Of a stretch of DNA of 60,464 nucleotides, positions 51,333 to 60,313 are shown piece after piece (positions within the stretch are counted from its first letter, which is position 1; every line of letters begins with the position of its first letter). The stretch is from Prevotella sp. UBA2456 (GTDB lineage Bacteria > Bacteroidota > Bacteroidia > Bacteroidales > Bacteroidaceae), in contig DDPY01000045.1 in NCBI GenBank assembly GCA_002342415.1, forward strand, positions 9,727 through 70,190. The letters are read 5' to 3'. Both the position numbers and the translations under genes were made by a program. The notes beneath the pieces were generated by a model that was not told the origin of the DNA, did not search any database, and worked only from the letters and a program-made list of their open reading frames with translations.

Positions 51333-52063
51333 AATTCGCGGATGATATACTGCATGGCTTCGTAGTTGCAGCGGCAGTAGAAGTGGTGGCTCATCTTCCC
51401 AGTGGAGGCATGTTCCGTGTCGGTGACCTTGATGTCGGGCACATAGGTAACCCTTAAACCGCCCTTCTGACACTGCTCTGCCAGATAGATTTCTTCGCAG
51501 AACAGGAATACGGGATAGTTGATTTTTCCGCAGCGTTCGAAATATCTCTTAGTAAGGATGATGAAGGAACCGTGACCTGCATAGATGTCTCCGGCGGGAT
51601 GGCTCTCGAATTTCTTCTTCCGATAGAGCGTCTTTGTGTAGATCGTGTCGAGAATCGGAAACTGATAGAAGGTGCGCAGTATTTGTAGTTTGCGTAGCGA
51701 GTAGCGGTTAAGAATCTTAGGATTGCGGTCTCGCTGCTCTGCATTCGACCATATCCGGGGGGCTATCCAGCCAATATCCCCTGCGCAGTCGTAGGTAGCC
51801 AGTCTTTCGAAGAAGTCTTCATCCACCATCAGGTCTACATTGCTCAGAATGCAATAGTCGTAGACCGTCACATCTACCTTGTCCATCTCCCGTTTGATGC
51901 CGCCGAAGTAGCCGGGATTGTCGTCTCTGGTGTTGCGGGCCACAAATATATCGAGCGTGACTTTGTCCGCAGCCTTCGCTGCCGCCTTCTCGAGAGACGA
52001 CTGATATTGCTCTAACTCCTTGTCGGAATTGAATGTTACACAGAATATTGCTATACGTTTCAT
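51326..52063 (-). CDS. GT2-type glycosyltransferase
   Basis: A 245-aa protein beginning IAIFCVTFNSDKELEQYQSS, with SNVDLMVDEDFFERL (DxD-like) and an FCEEIYLAEQC motif, resembling rhamnosyltransferase-type GT2 enzymes. It lacks membrane helices and probably adds a sugar in the cytoplasm. Overlaps the Wzx gene by 4 nt. Confidence 0.7.
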   Translation of the reverse strand: MKRIAIFCVTFNSDKELEQYQSSLEKAAAKAADKVTLDIFVARNTRDDNPGYFGGIKREMDKVDVTVYDYCILSNVDLMVDEDFFERLATYDCAGDIGWIAPRIWSNAEQRDRNPKILNRYSLRKLQILRTFYQFPILDTIYTKTLYRKKKFESHPAGDIYAGHGSFIILTKRYFERCGKINYPVFLFCEEIYLAEQCQKGGLRVTYVPDIKVTDTEHASTGKMSHHFYCRCNYEAMQYIIREFY

Positions 52064-53343
52064 GCTTTTCTAATAATATGCCAGATGGCGTAAGATAAGA
52101 ATCCCTGCAGTATGGATACACCAGCGTAGGCCCAGGCAAATTGGGCGAGGGTAGTACTAAGGCCAAATGCCACGACCATAGCTGCAAGGCAGATTCCAAG
52201 GATAATTGTATTATAAGGGATGACGCTGACGGCATCTATGGGGTTACGGTAGAGCAGGTAGATGGCTTGGGGCAGTATCGACAGGATCATGATGCGCGTT
52301 ACATCAGAGGCCGCCACGTAACTATCTGCAAAGAGAAGTCGGGTGAGAAACTCGGTGAACAGGAGTAAGGTGGCAATAGCCAGCAATGAGGCCCCGAGAT
52401 AGAATAGTGCCAAGCGATTGATAAGCCGGTTTGCTTTGCTTAGTTCATGCTTGGCGATGCACTCCGATACGTAGGGCAGCAGGATGATGCCCATGAAGGA
52501 GAATACGGGGGTGACCATCGTGACGAAGGTGATGCCCACGGAGTAGTAGGCAGTGGACTGCAGCCCCTGGGTATTGCTAATGTAAATGAGGGGGAATGCT
52601 GCCAGCGAGAACAGAAAGAAATCTGCCATGAGGCGTCCTGACGAGTACTTGACGATGGTTTTCAGATGCGTTGAGATTGGAGAATCAGGCGTAGAGACGG
52701 GGAACAGACTGTTGCGTCTCTGCCACAGTTCCCTGCCAAGGAAGAACGATACCAGCAGGGACGTGATGATGAGCCAGGAGACGAAAACGTTGGAGACCGT
52801 CAGTACTGGCAGGAGTATCAGCGGCAGCACGATAGCCAGTTGCACTGCAAGTTGGGTGCCGTTGTACCATTTGAAGTCGCCTGTACCACGATAATAGGCG
52901 TAAACCACTTGTGCCATCGCCAGTGCAAAGGCGTAGCCCAGAGCCACGAGCAGCAGCCCCATATTGTCAGATTGCCCAATGATGTAATGCTGCATCTGGC
53001 CGGAGAATAGCATGCAGCCGGTGAACACCGTGAGCGATACACCTATGATGTATATTAAGGAGGCACTGAGCAGAGGAACTATTCTTTTAGGTGGACTGTC
53101 ATGACGATAGAGCGGGATATAGCGGGGAAGGGCAATGCCTACACCTGCCAACATCACGAAGGAGAGTACCTGCACGGAGCGCTTCACGACGTTATACTGT
53201 CCGAAGTCATCGATGCTCAGGCGGCTGGCCAGCAGTTTAGTGACGGCAAAGGAGCAAAGCATGATGGTGATTTGCAGCGCGAATGTCCAGACGATATCCT
53301 TGCCCATGCCGGAATTGAGTTTCTTCTTGATCAGATTCAGCAT
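52060..53343 (-). CDS. Wzx-type polysaccharide flippase
   Basis: A 427-aa membrane protein with about 12-14 hydrophobic segments of the oligosaccharide flippase (MOP) family, flipping lipid-linked repeat units outward. The start at 53343 (MLNLIKKKLNSGMGKDIVW) gives the usual cytoplasmic N-terminus before helix 1; the longer frame is antisense-like AT-rich DNA. It overlaps the polymerase by 7 nt. Confidence 0.85.
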   Translation of the reverse strand: MLNLIKKKLNSGMGKDIVWTFALQITIMLCSFAVTKLLASRLSIDDFGQYNVVKRSVQVLSFVMLAGVGIALPRYIPLYRHDSPPKRIVPLLSASLIYIIGVSLTVFTGCMLFSGQMQHYIIGQSDNMGLLLVALGYAFALAMAQVVYAYYRGTGDFKWYNGTQLAVQLAIVLPLILLPVLTVSNVFVSWLIITSLLVSFFLGRELWQRRNSLFPVSTPDSPISTHLKTIVKYSSGRLMADFFLFSLAAFPLIYISNTQGLQSTAYYSVGITFVTMVTPVFSFMGIILLPYVSECIAKHELSKANRLINRLALFYLGASLLAIATLLLFTEFLTRLLFADSYVAASDVTRIMILSILPQAIYLLYRNPIDAVSVIPYNTIILGICLAAMVVAFGLSTTLAQFAWAYAGVSILQGFLSYAIWHIIRKA

Positions 53344-54587
53344 ACGGCAGTCTCTTTTTGCAGGAAGCGGAATAGGAAATATAACAAGAAGAACATGGCC
53401 AAATAACTGGTATAGGCATAGAATGAAGCCACAAATGCCCACATCAGGTAAGCAAATATTGCAATGACAATTACCTGATTTAAGAATGTATTACGGTGCG
53501 TAATAACATTCTTCAGCGAATAGTGAGCAGCAACCCCCATTATGAACATAACGACCATCGTGCCAGCCTCGCCAAAATCCTCAACCAGGGGACGGAAAAT
53601 GGTGTATATATTTGATATACCATAGAAACCGTTTTTCCCAATGTTAAGATATTCAGGATATATGCCCTGCACACGCTCTTCTATCCCCAAAAGGTTGGAT
53701 ATACCCATAAACGTCTTGCTTCCCCATGCCAATTCTGTAGGTATATACGTGGTGTACCACATGTCTACACAGTGCATATGGCCTAAGGCATATGTGATAA
53801 ACTTTTCGCTAATGTCAAGGATGGTTTTTTCACTAATCTCGCCTGTACGGAATACCATTGACACAAACAGAATGAAAAAGAAAATGAGAATGATGATGAC
53901 AAAGCGAAGTATCGTATTCAACTTTAAACGAATCGGCAGGCCGTAACTGTAACTGCAGACGATATAACTTGCAAACCAAAGAAAGAAGGAGGTCATCATT
54001 CCCATCTTCATTGATTGTGTTAATGCGATAAATGTTCCAGGCACCAATGTCAGGATACAGAGTGCCTTGTTCAATTTCCCGGATAACCGGTAGCAAAAAC
54101 CGCCAACAGCAGGTGCAGCATATGAGAAAATCAGGAAAAACTGATTGATTACACTATATGCTTCCCCAGTATAGTAACGGTCTTCTGCAATGGACTTATT
54201 CATGTTTAGCAAATCCTGCATACTAAGCAGTGCTTGAAGACTAAAGCCATGAAGGGCTATAGAATAGATGGGGTTGACAATGGCTCCTGCAATAAGTATG
54301 AGCAGCATTGGCATGACTCTGTTTTTTCTTAATTCAAGTTTGATTCCTGATGGTTCTGGCCAATAGAATGCTTCACAGAAATATGAGCCCAGCACAAAGA
54401 CCGTGACTCCTAAGATCATGAAGATACAGCCATAGTAGCGGAGTTCAATATAGTTTTGTAATAATAATGTGGCTACGGCAAAAAATATCCACATGGCAGC
54501 AAAGATACCTGCCGGCTCCAGTCGCAGAATGTATTTCCACGACAGCAGGAGCAGGCCGATGATCAGTACTACGATGAAGAATGTCAT
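53337..54587 (-). CDS. Wzy-type repeat-unit polymerase
   Basis: A 416-aa membrane protein with about 11-12 helices and a large periplasmic loop (about residues 260-330, YALGHMHCVDMWYTTYIPTE ...), typical of oligosaccharide repeat unit polymerases. It joins repeat units on the periplasmic side. Its sequence is more AT-rich than its neighbours, common for wzy and consistent with horizontal exchange of the specificity genes. Confidence 0.8.
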   Translation of the reverse strand: MTFFIVVLIIGLLLLSWKYILRLEPAGIFAAMWIFFAVATLLLQNYIELRYYGCIFMILGVTVFVLGSYFCEAFYWPEPSGIKLELRKNRVMPMLLILIAGAIVNPIYSIALHGFSLQALLSMQDLLNMNKSIAEDRYYTGEAYSVINQFFLIFSYAAPAVGGFCYRLSGKLNKALCILTLVPGTFIALTQSMKMGMMTSFFLWFASYIVCSYSYGLPIRLKLNTILRFVIIILIFFFILFVSMVFRTGEISEKTILDISEKFITYALGHMHCVDMWYTTYIPTELAWGSKTFMGISNLLGIEERVQGIYPEYLNIGKNGFYGISNIYTIFRPLVEDFGEAGTMVVMFIMGVAAHYSLKNVITHRNTFLNQVIVIAIFAYLMWAFVASFYAYTSYLAMFFLLYFLFRFLQKETAVC

Positions 54588-54602
54588 GCCTAAGCCTTGA
54601 TA

Positions 54603-56147
54603 CTACGAAAGTTTCCGGTTACGCTCCCTCACGAAAATGGTGCAGGCTGGGCAGAAGAGCCCCAGTAGCAGTGAAATGAGAATGGTGGTGGCTTTGGATG
54701 GCGAACTTTGCTTCTTCACACCTAATGGTGGCGTGAGCACGCGCACGTCGCTCTTCAGTGCCTTGGCCATGCGGGCCTCCTCGCGCTTCTGCAGCAGGAA
54801 GGCATACACCTCGTTGAGCACCTTCCAGTCGCGCTCGTCGGTCAGCCCGCCGACAGCCTTCATCGGTGCTGTCGACAGCATCTGCCGACCCTCCTGACGC
54901 TTGGCATCCACGGCCCTAAGCTGTATCTGTAGCTGCTTGATGGCATTCTCAGCCGAGACGAGCACGGCATCGTGCATGGCGCCTAACTGCTTGTCCAAGT
55001 CGGCCACCAGGGGATTGTCCTTGTTGCTGCTGGCAATAAGCTTGGAACGCTTCAACTGCAGGGCGTTATACTCGGCCACTTGCTCCTGCAGCCCCTTGTT
55101 CTCGCTGATGAGCAAGGCGGGGAGCAACTGGTCTTTCTTAGACTTGTCGCGCAGATAGTCGCGGATGGCCTGTGCCACATATAGCTGTCCGCTCAGTTCC
55201 ATGTGGGCGGTGGAGATGTCCTTGGCACTCTCGGCATACACTTTCGACATCACCTCCAGGTCGGGCATCAGCGTCTTGCTCTTGTATTCGCCCACGCGCT
55301 GGTCGAGGGTCTTCAGTTCTGACTCCAGCGAGTACAGGCGCTCTTCGACATATCGCGACGAGATTTCCGTCTCGCGGTCTTTGTCCTCGTTGGTCTCCTT
55401 GCGGTATTCGGCAATGATGGCGTTGATGATGTCGACCGCACGCTCCTTCGACTTGTCTTTACAGCTGATGTCGATGATGGAGGCATCGCGGCTGCTGACG
55501 GCCAGATTGAGCGACGTTTTCTTCAGCCGCTCTACCGTGGCCATGAGCTCGGTACGCTGCACGGTGATGGTTACCTCGTCGTCCTCTAAGTTCTTCAGGT
55601 AGGGGGTGGCGGCAATGTGTATCTTGCCGACAGACGTCTGGAAGTCGCTGTTCACACGGCCCGACAGTTCGTCGTCGTATTTATCATCGTTCTTCTTCAG
55701 TTTGTACAGGCGCACCTCGCCATTCTTCTTGAGGTCTATCTTCAGGCGCACGTCGTCCTCGTCGGTGATGTTCCGGAAGTCCACCGTGATGGGCAGCGTC
55801 TTGCCGTAGAGGTCTTTGTTGCGGATGCCTTTGATGGTATAGGTGATGTCCAGATGCAGCTGCTTCACCACGTTCAGCATGAGCCAGGGCGACTGCATGG
55901 CATAGAGCTCGTTATAGACGTTGGAGGAGCCGAAACCCATGAATCCGCCCAGCTCGGCCAGTCCGCCTAATTGTCCCATGATGCCGCTCATGCCGCCGTC
56001 CTCCTTGATCAGGATTTGGGCCTTGCGGGTATATTTGGGGGGAGTTACTACGAGGTAGACGATGGCTAGCAGCAGGCACGCTGCTACCGAGGTGGCAAAC
56101 CATTTCCACTGGCGTATGCAGTGTAGGAGGTAGTCTTTGATATTCAT
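54603..56147 (-). CDS. Wzz-type chain-length regulator
   Basis: A 514-aa membrane protein with two membrane segments (about 16-34 and near the end) around a long coiled-coil periplasmic region (EERLYSLESELKTLDQRVGEYKS ...), plus a Gly/Ser-rich stretch near residue 55. It has no C-terminal tyrosine-kinase domain, unlike many Wzc proteins. It controls polysaccharide length together with Wza. Confidence 0.85.
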   Translation of the reverse strand: MNIKDYLLHCIRQWKWFATSVAACLLLAIVYLVVTPPKYTRKAQILIKEDGGMSGIMGQLGGLAELGGFMGFGSSNVYNELYAMQSPWLMLNVVKQLHLDITYTIKGIRNKDLYGKTLPITVDFRNITDEDDVRLKIDLKKNGEVRLYKLKKNDDKYDDELSGRVNSDFQTSVGKIHIAATPYLKNLEDDEVTITVQRTELMATVERLKKTSLNLAVSSRDASIIDISCKDKSKERAVDIINAIIAEYRKETNEDKDRETEISSRYVEERLYSLESELKTLDQRVGEYKSKTLMPDLEVMSKVYAESAKDISTAHMELSGQLYVAQAIRDYLRDKSKKDQLLPALLISENKGLQEQVAEYNALQLKRSKLIASSNKDNPLVADLDKQLGAMHDAVLVSAENAIKQLQIQLRAVDAKRQEGRQMLSTAPMKAVGGLTDERDWKVLNEVYAFLLQKREEARMAKALKSDVRVLTPPLGVKKQSSPSKATTILISLLLGLFCPACTIFVRERNRKLS

Positions 56148-56206
56148 ATAAACGATGATGTTTCTTATTTATTAGTATGGCTGTGGTAATAGACTCTTTG
56201 GCTGCT

Positions 56207-57007
56207 TTATTTGAAGATGAGCACGGAGAGGGTGGCAAGCACCGACAAGGCTGACAGCCAGAAGGATGCCGTTGTCACCTCGCTGGCATTGGCCGTTGAC
56301 TGGCGGCGGCGGTAGTTGTTGGGCTTTACGTAGATGACGTCGCCCTGCTGGATATAGTAGGCAGGCGACTCAAGGATGTCTTTGCCGCTCAGCATGTTCA
56401 CCACATACGTATGGCGCTCGCCGTTCTGCTCGCGCATCACTATCACGCTGTCGCGCATGCCATAGAGTGTCATGTCGCCCGCAGAACTCAGGGCTTCGAC
56501 AATGGTCACCTTGTCCTTAGTGATGGAGAATCGGCCCGAGTGGTTGGTCTCGCCCAGCACTTGATAGCTCAGATTCATGAACTCGATGGTGACAACGGCA
56601 TTGGTGGCGATGTTGCCTTCTTCCAGTTTCTGCTTGATGAAGGCGGCAGCCTCTTCACGGTTCATGCCTGCCAGATGCAGCTTGCCCAGGAGGGGAAAGT
56701 CTATATCGCCCTTGCTGTCGAGGGTATAGCCTGAGGTGCCGCGGCTCTGACTCAGCGACATGCCCTCGGCATAGCCGATGGTATGCGACGACACGGGCAG
56801 GTTGAGCATGTTCGACAGTTCCGTCGACTTGGTGTTCACCACGATGGAGATCATGTCCATGGGCTGCAGGGCGATGCCCTTGTAGTTGGCGAGCTTCAGA
56901 ATCTGTCCGTCGGTGAGGTCTTGGAAGTAGACGATATTCTTCGGTGTCGAACAGGCTGTGAACAGGAGTCCGACAATGGTCAGCTTGATGGCATTGAGAA
57001 TCTTCAT
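56207..57007 (-). CDS. Wza-type polysaccharide export lipoprotein
   Basis: A 266-aa outer-membrane export protein with a lipobox (LLFTAC, Cys19), a Poly_export domain (PMDMISIVVNTKS) and SLBB motifs (YQVLGETNHSGRFSITKDKVTIVEALSSAGD). It ends with a predicted transmembrane stretch (ASFWLSALSVLATLSVLIFK). It forms the channel for polysaccharide, working with Wzz. Confidence 0.88.
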   Translation of the reverse strand: MKILNAIKLTIVGLLFTACSTPKNIVYFQDLTDGQILKLANYKGIALQPMDMISIVVNTKSTELSNMLNLPVSSHTIGYAEGMSLSQSRGTSGYTLDSKGDIDFPLLGKLHLAGMNREEAAAFIKQKLEEGNIATNAVVTIEFMNLSYQVLGETNHSGRFSITKDKVTIVEALSSAGDMTLYGMRDSVIVMREQNGERHTYVVNMLSGKDILESPAYYIQQGDVIYVKPNNYRRRQSTANASEVTTASFWLSALSVLATLSVLIFK

Positions 57008-57076
57008 GTATCTATTTTCTTTTATTCGGTTTTGTATTTGTTTAAATAATGTAACGCGCTTGCGTACTTCTTTATT

Positions 57077-57104
57077 GTAGGCCGTATGGGTGAAAATGGC
57101 CTAC
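57077..57104 (-). promoter_or_regulatory. Hairpin in the wza leader
   Basis: GTAGGCC-14 nt-GGCCTAC stem lies just downstream of a TAATTTTGC box (57118-57110) in a leader of about 100 nt before wza. It could serve as an attenuator; no gene lies between 57008 and 57169. Confidence 0.45.
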
Positions 57105-57169
57105 GGCCTGCAAAATTACACTTTTTTTCGCAAATAACATGAGAAAAGGCAAAAATAATTTGTCGGCTG

Positions 57170-58273
57170 TCAGGGGACGAAGCGGTTGAGGGCTTCCACG
57201 ATGGCGGTGGCTTCGTGGAGCGTGAGGGCGGGACTCATGGGCAGGCTGAGCTCTTGCTGATGTATCAGTTCGGTCACGGGGAGTGACAGTTCGGCCCATT
57301 CCTTGTAGCACTGCTGCCGATGGGGCGGGATGGGGTAGTGAATCTGGGTCTGGATGCCCTGGTCGGCAAGGTATTGCTGCAGGCGGTCGCGCCGGGGCGA
57401 GAGGATGGGGAAGAGGTGGTAGACATTCTGGGCATCGTCCATCCGGCGGGGGAGCGAGACGAGGGGATGGCTGATGTGGTCGTAGTAATAGCGGGCAATG
57501 TTCTGTCTCTGGCGGTTGTCGTCGTCGAGATGGCGCAGCTTCACGTCGAGTACGGCGGCCTGCAGCTCGTCGAGTCGGCTGTTGCGACCTTTATAGTGGA
57601 ACACGTATTTGCGCTCGGAGCCGTAGTTGCCCAAGGCTCTGATGCAGTCGGCCAGCTCATGGTCGTCGGTAGTCACGGCTCCGGCATCGCCCAGCGCACC
57701 CAGGTTCTTGGTGGGATAGAAACTGTGGCCGGCAGCATGGCCCAGCGAACCCGTGTGCCGGCCTTCGTACAGGCAACCGTGGGCTTGGGCATTGTCCTCC
57801 ACCAGTTTGAGCTGGTAGTGCTGGCAGAGCTTTCCGATGCGCTCGGTATAGGCACAGCGGCCGTAGAGATGTACCAGCATGATGGCGCGTGTCCGCGGGG
57901 TGATGGCCTGCTCGATGCGGCTGTCGTCTATCTCCAGGGTGTCGGGGCGCGGCTCTATGAGCACGGGCTTCAGCCCGTTCTCGGTGATGGCCAGTATGGA
58001 GGCGATATAGGTGTTGGCAGGCACGATGACCTCGTCGCCGGCTTTCATCAGTCCCAGCTCCAGATAGGCTCTGAAGATGAGCGTCAGGGCATCAAGGCCG
58101 TTGCCTACGCCTACGCAATGTCGGGTGCCGATGTAGTCGGCATAGTGCTGTTCGAAGCGTGCAGTGGCTTCGCCCTGCAAGTACCATCCCGAGGCTATCA
58201 CCTCGCTCGTGGCTTTTGCTATCTCCTCAGCATATCGTTGAGTGACGGCTTTCAGATTATAAAACGCTATCAT
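57170..58273 (-). CDS. DegT/DnrJ/EryC1-family sugar aminotransferase
   Basis: A 367-aa PLP-dependent aminotransferase with the Lys motif SFYPTKNLGALGDAGAVTT, NGLDALTLIFRAYLELG near residue 60 and the usual dimer-loop spacing. It probably makes an amino sugar for the polysaccharide, of the FdtB/3-amino-sugar kind. A TAACTTTGC box (58286-58278) ends only 4 nt from the ATG, so the message would be nearly leaderless. Confidence 0.85.
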   Translation of the reverse strand: MIAFYNLKAVTQRYAEEIAKATSEVIASGWYLQGEATARFEQHYADYIGTRHCVGVGNGLDALTLIFRAYLELGLMKAGDEVIVPANTYIASILAITENGLKPVLIEPRPDTLEIDDSRIEQAITPRTRAIMLVHLYGRCAYTERIGKLCQHYQLKLVEDNAQAHGCLYEGRHTGSLGHAAGHSFYPTKNLGALGDAGAVTTDDHELADCIRALGNYGSERKYVFHYKGRNSRLDELQAAVLDVKLRHLDDDNRQRQNIARYYYDHISHPLVSLPRRMDDAQNVYHLFPILSPRRDRLQQYLADQGIQTQIHYPIPPHRQQCYKEWAELSLPVTELIHQQELSLPMSPALTLHEATAIVEALNRFVP

Positions 58274-58277
58274 GCCT

Positions 58278-58286
58278 GCAAAGTTA
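58278..58286 (-). promoter_or_regulatory. -7 box adjacent to the start codon
   Basis: TAACTTTGC on the minus strand, followed by AGGC and the ATG of the aminotransferase. The -33 element is not clear. Confidence 0.55.
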
Positions 58287-58362
58287 CGAAAAGTTTTCGA
58301 TTCTTACGTCTGCCTGCTGCAAAAATATAGTGAAAAGCCTGCGTGATTCCCAAAAAATTGCT

Positions 58363-58371
58363 TACCTTTGC
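58363..58371 (+). promoter_or_regulatory. -7 box of the MATE gene
   Basis: TACCTTTGC 24 nt upstream of the start at 58396. It lies inside the longer open frame, which excludes the earlier ATG as the start. Confidence 0.65.
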
Positions 58372-58395
58372 GGGCAAAACCTGTGTATTCGTATT

Positions 58396-59757
58396 ATGGT
58401 AAAGAAATTAAAAAACCTCAGCCGGGATTGCATAGACTTTGGCAAGTCTAAGATAGAGCCCCTCTTTAACAGTCTCTTTTTCCCTACGTTACTGTCAATG
58501 GTGTTTGCTTCGTTTTATACTGTGGCAGACGGTATCTTCGTCGGACAAGGCGTGGGCAGCGATGCCCTGGCAGCCATCAATATCGCGGCTCCGGTATTCC
58601 TGATGACTACGGGCATTGCCCTGATGTTTGGCGTGGGCGTGTCAGTGGTGGCGAGTATTCATCTGTCGCAGGGCAACAACAAGGCTGCCAACCTCACCAT
58701 CACACAGGCTTTTGAGGTGGCGACGCTGATGATGATCGTCGTGGCCTCGGCCATTTATTTCTATCGCATACCATTCTTGCGCCTGTTGGGGTGTACGGAT
58801 GTGCTGATGCCGTTGGCACTCGACTATTTGGTGTGGATACTCCCCGGATGCGTGTGCACCATCACCCAGGTGATTGGCACGTTTGTCATCCGCATTGACG
58901 GCTCTCCCAAGTATGCTGCTTCGCTGGAGATTGTGCCTGGCCTGCTGAACATCTTCTTCGACTGGCTGTTTGTGTTCCCCATGCAGATGGGCGTCTCTGG
59001 TAGTGCCAAGGCATCGACGCTCAGCTGTGCCGTAGCCGCGGTGATGGTTGTATGCTATATGATTTTCCGTGCCAAGAACGTGCGGCTCCGCAGGTTTAGG
59101 CTCACCCTCACCAGTCTCTACCTGACGGGACGCAACACGGTCTATATGGTTCGCAGCGGCTTCTCCTCCATGCTTGGCGAACTGGCCATGACGGTAATAC
59201 TGCTTGCGGGTAACTACGTCTTCATCAAAAACCTTGGCGAGGATGGCGTGGCAGCCTTCAGCGTGGCCTGCTTCCTATACCCGATGGTGTTTATGGTCAA
59301 CAATGCCGTCTCCCAGTCGGCCCAACCCATCATCAGCTTTAACTATGGTGCAGGCAACGCTGACCGTGTGCGCCAAGCCTTCAGGCTCAGCCTGCGCACC
59401 TCCGCCATCTGTGGCATACTGGCAACAGCGGTGCTCATCCTCGGGACAAAGCCGCTCATCAGCCTGTTCCTGCATGAGGGCACCAACCCCTATGCCATAG
59501 CTGCTGACGGCCTCCCGCTGTTTGCCGCCTCTGCCATCTTCTTCTCGCTCAATGTTTCCATCATCGGCTACTATCAGGCTGTCGAGCAGAATACGCGCGC
59601 TATCGTCTACATGTTGCTCCGAGGGCTGGTATTCCTCATTCCGGCATTTATCCTGATGCCCATGCTCTTCGTTCCGCAGGGGCTGTGGCTCGCCGTTCCC
59701 GCATCAGAATGTCTGACGTTTGGCGTGATTCTGCTGTCCAGACCGAGGAAGCAGTAA
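58396..59757 (+). CDS. MATE-family efflux transporter
   Basis: A 453-aa membrane protein with about 12 helices and MATE-type repeats (GIFVGQGVGSDALAAINIAAP; ...NVSIIGYYQAVEQNTRAIV). It exports drugs or other organic cations or metabolites using a Na+ or H+ gradient. The start was set by the promoter at 58363. Followed by the metallopeptidase after 10 nt, possibly co-transcribed. Confidence 0.88.
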   Translation: MVKKLKNLSRDCIDFGKSKIEPLFNSLFFPTLLSMVFASFYTVADGIFVGQGVGSDALAAINIAAPVFLMTTGIALMFGVGVSVVASIHLSQGNNKAANLTITQAFEVATLMMIVVASAIYFYRIPFLRLLGCTDVLMPLALDYLVWILPGCVCTITQVIGTFVIRIDGSPKYAASLEIVPGLLNIFFDWLFVFPMQMGVSGSAKASTLSCAVAAVMVVCYMIFRAKNVRLRRFRLTLTSLYLTGRNTVYMVRSGFSSMLGELAMTVILLAGNYVFIKNLGEDGVAAFSVACFLYPMVFMVNNAVSQSAQPIISFNYGAGNADRVRQAFRLSLRTSAICGILATAVLILGTKPLISLFLHEGTNPYAIAADGLPLFAASAIFFSLNVSIIGYYQAVEQNTRAIVYMLLRGLVFLIPAFILMPMLFVPQGLWLAVPASECLTFGVILLSRPRKQ

Positions 59758-59767
59758 GAGACTGAAT

Positions 59768-60313
59768 ATGACTATACAGGTGACATACAGGCGGACCAGA
59801 AGATTGTCAATGCGTATTGTGAAAAACGGCGATGTTCATGTGTCGGCGCCTATAGGTATGCCAAGGAAAGAGGTGGAGCGGTTTATTGAGGAACACCGCG
59901 AATGGATAACCGAGGCTCGTAAGAAGACCTGCGAGAATCAGCAGCGCAGGGCTGCGTTCTACCATCGGCTGCCTTTGCAGACACGGGCGCAGGCCGACGA
60001 TGCATTGCAGAGGCTGAAGGCTCTGATAGAACCAATGGTGGAACGCCATTCGAAGGAAATGGGAGTAAAGCCCTCCTTAGTCTGTTACAAGGCGATGATT
60101 TCCCGTTGGGGGGTGTGCAATGTCAGGAACAAGTCCATCTGTTTCTCTGCCTACCTGCTGCTGTTGCCGCAGTGGTGTGTGGAGCATGTGGTGGTGCATG
60201 AGCTCTGTCACCTGCTGGAACCCAGCCACAATGCCCGTTTCCATGCCTTGATGGACAAGTACTACCCTCGTTGGAAGGAATCCCGTAAAGAAACGCGCAG
60301 AATCACAACCTAA
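59768..60313 (+). CDS. YgjP-like zinc metallopeptidase
   Basis: A 181-aa protein with HELCHLLEPSHNARFHALMD: an HExxH-type zinc motif (H-E-x-x-H) and a downstream His, matching the YgjP/WLM-like (SprT-related) M48 family. The N-terminal half is basic and carries the strand pattern TIQVTYRRTRRLSMRIV seen in this family. Role uncertain; possibly protein quality control or DNA-protein crosslink repair. It overlaps the convergent regulator by 11 nt. Confidence 0.85.
   Translation: MTIQVTYRRTRRLSMRIVKNGDVHVSAPIGMPRKEVERFIEEHREWITEARKKTCENQQRRAAFYHRLPLQTRAQADDALQRLKALIEPMVERHSKEMGVKPSLVCYKAMISRWGVCNVRNKSICFSAYLLLLPQWCVEHVVVHELCHLLEPSHNARFHALMDKYYPRWKESRKETRRITT

Noticed and set aside
57320..58330. 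A 336-aa frame opposite the aminotransferase
   Set aside because: It is an antisense shadow with no start signal; the DegT-type motifs are on the other strand.
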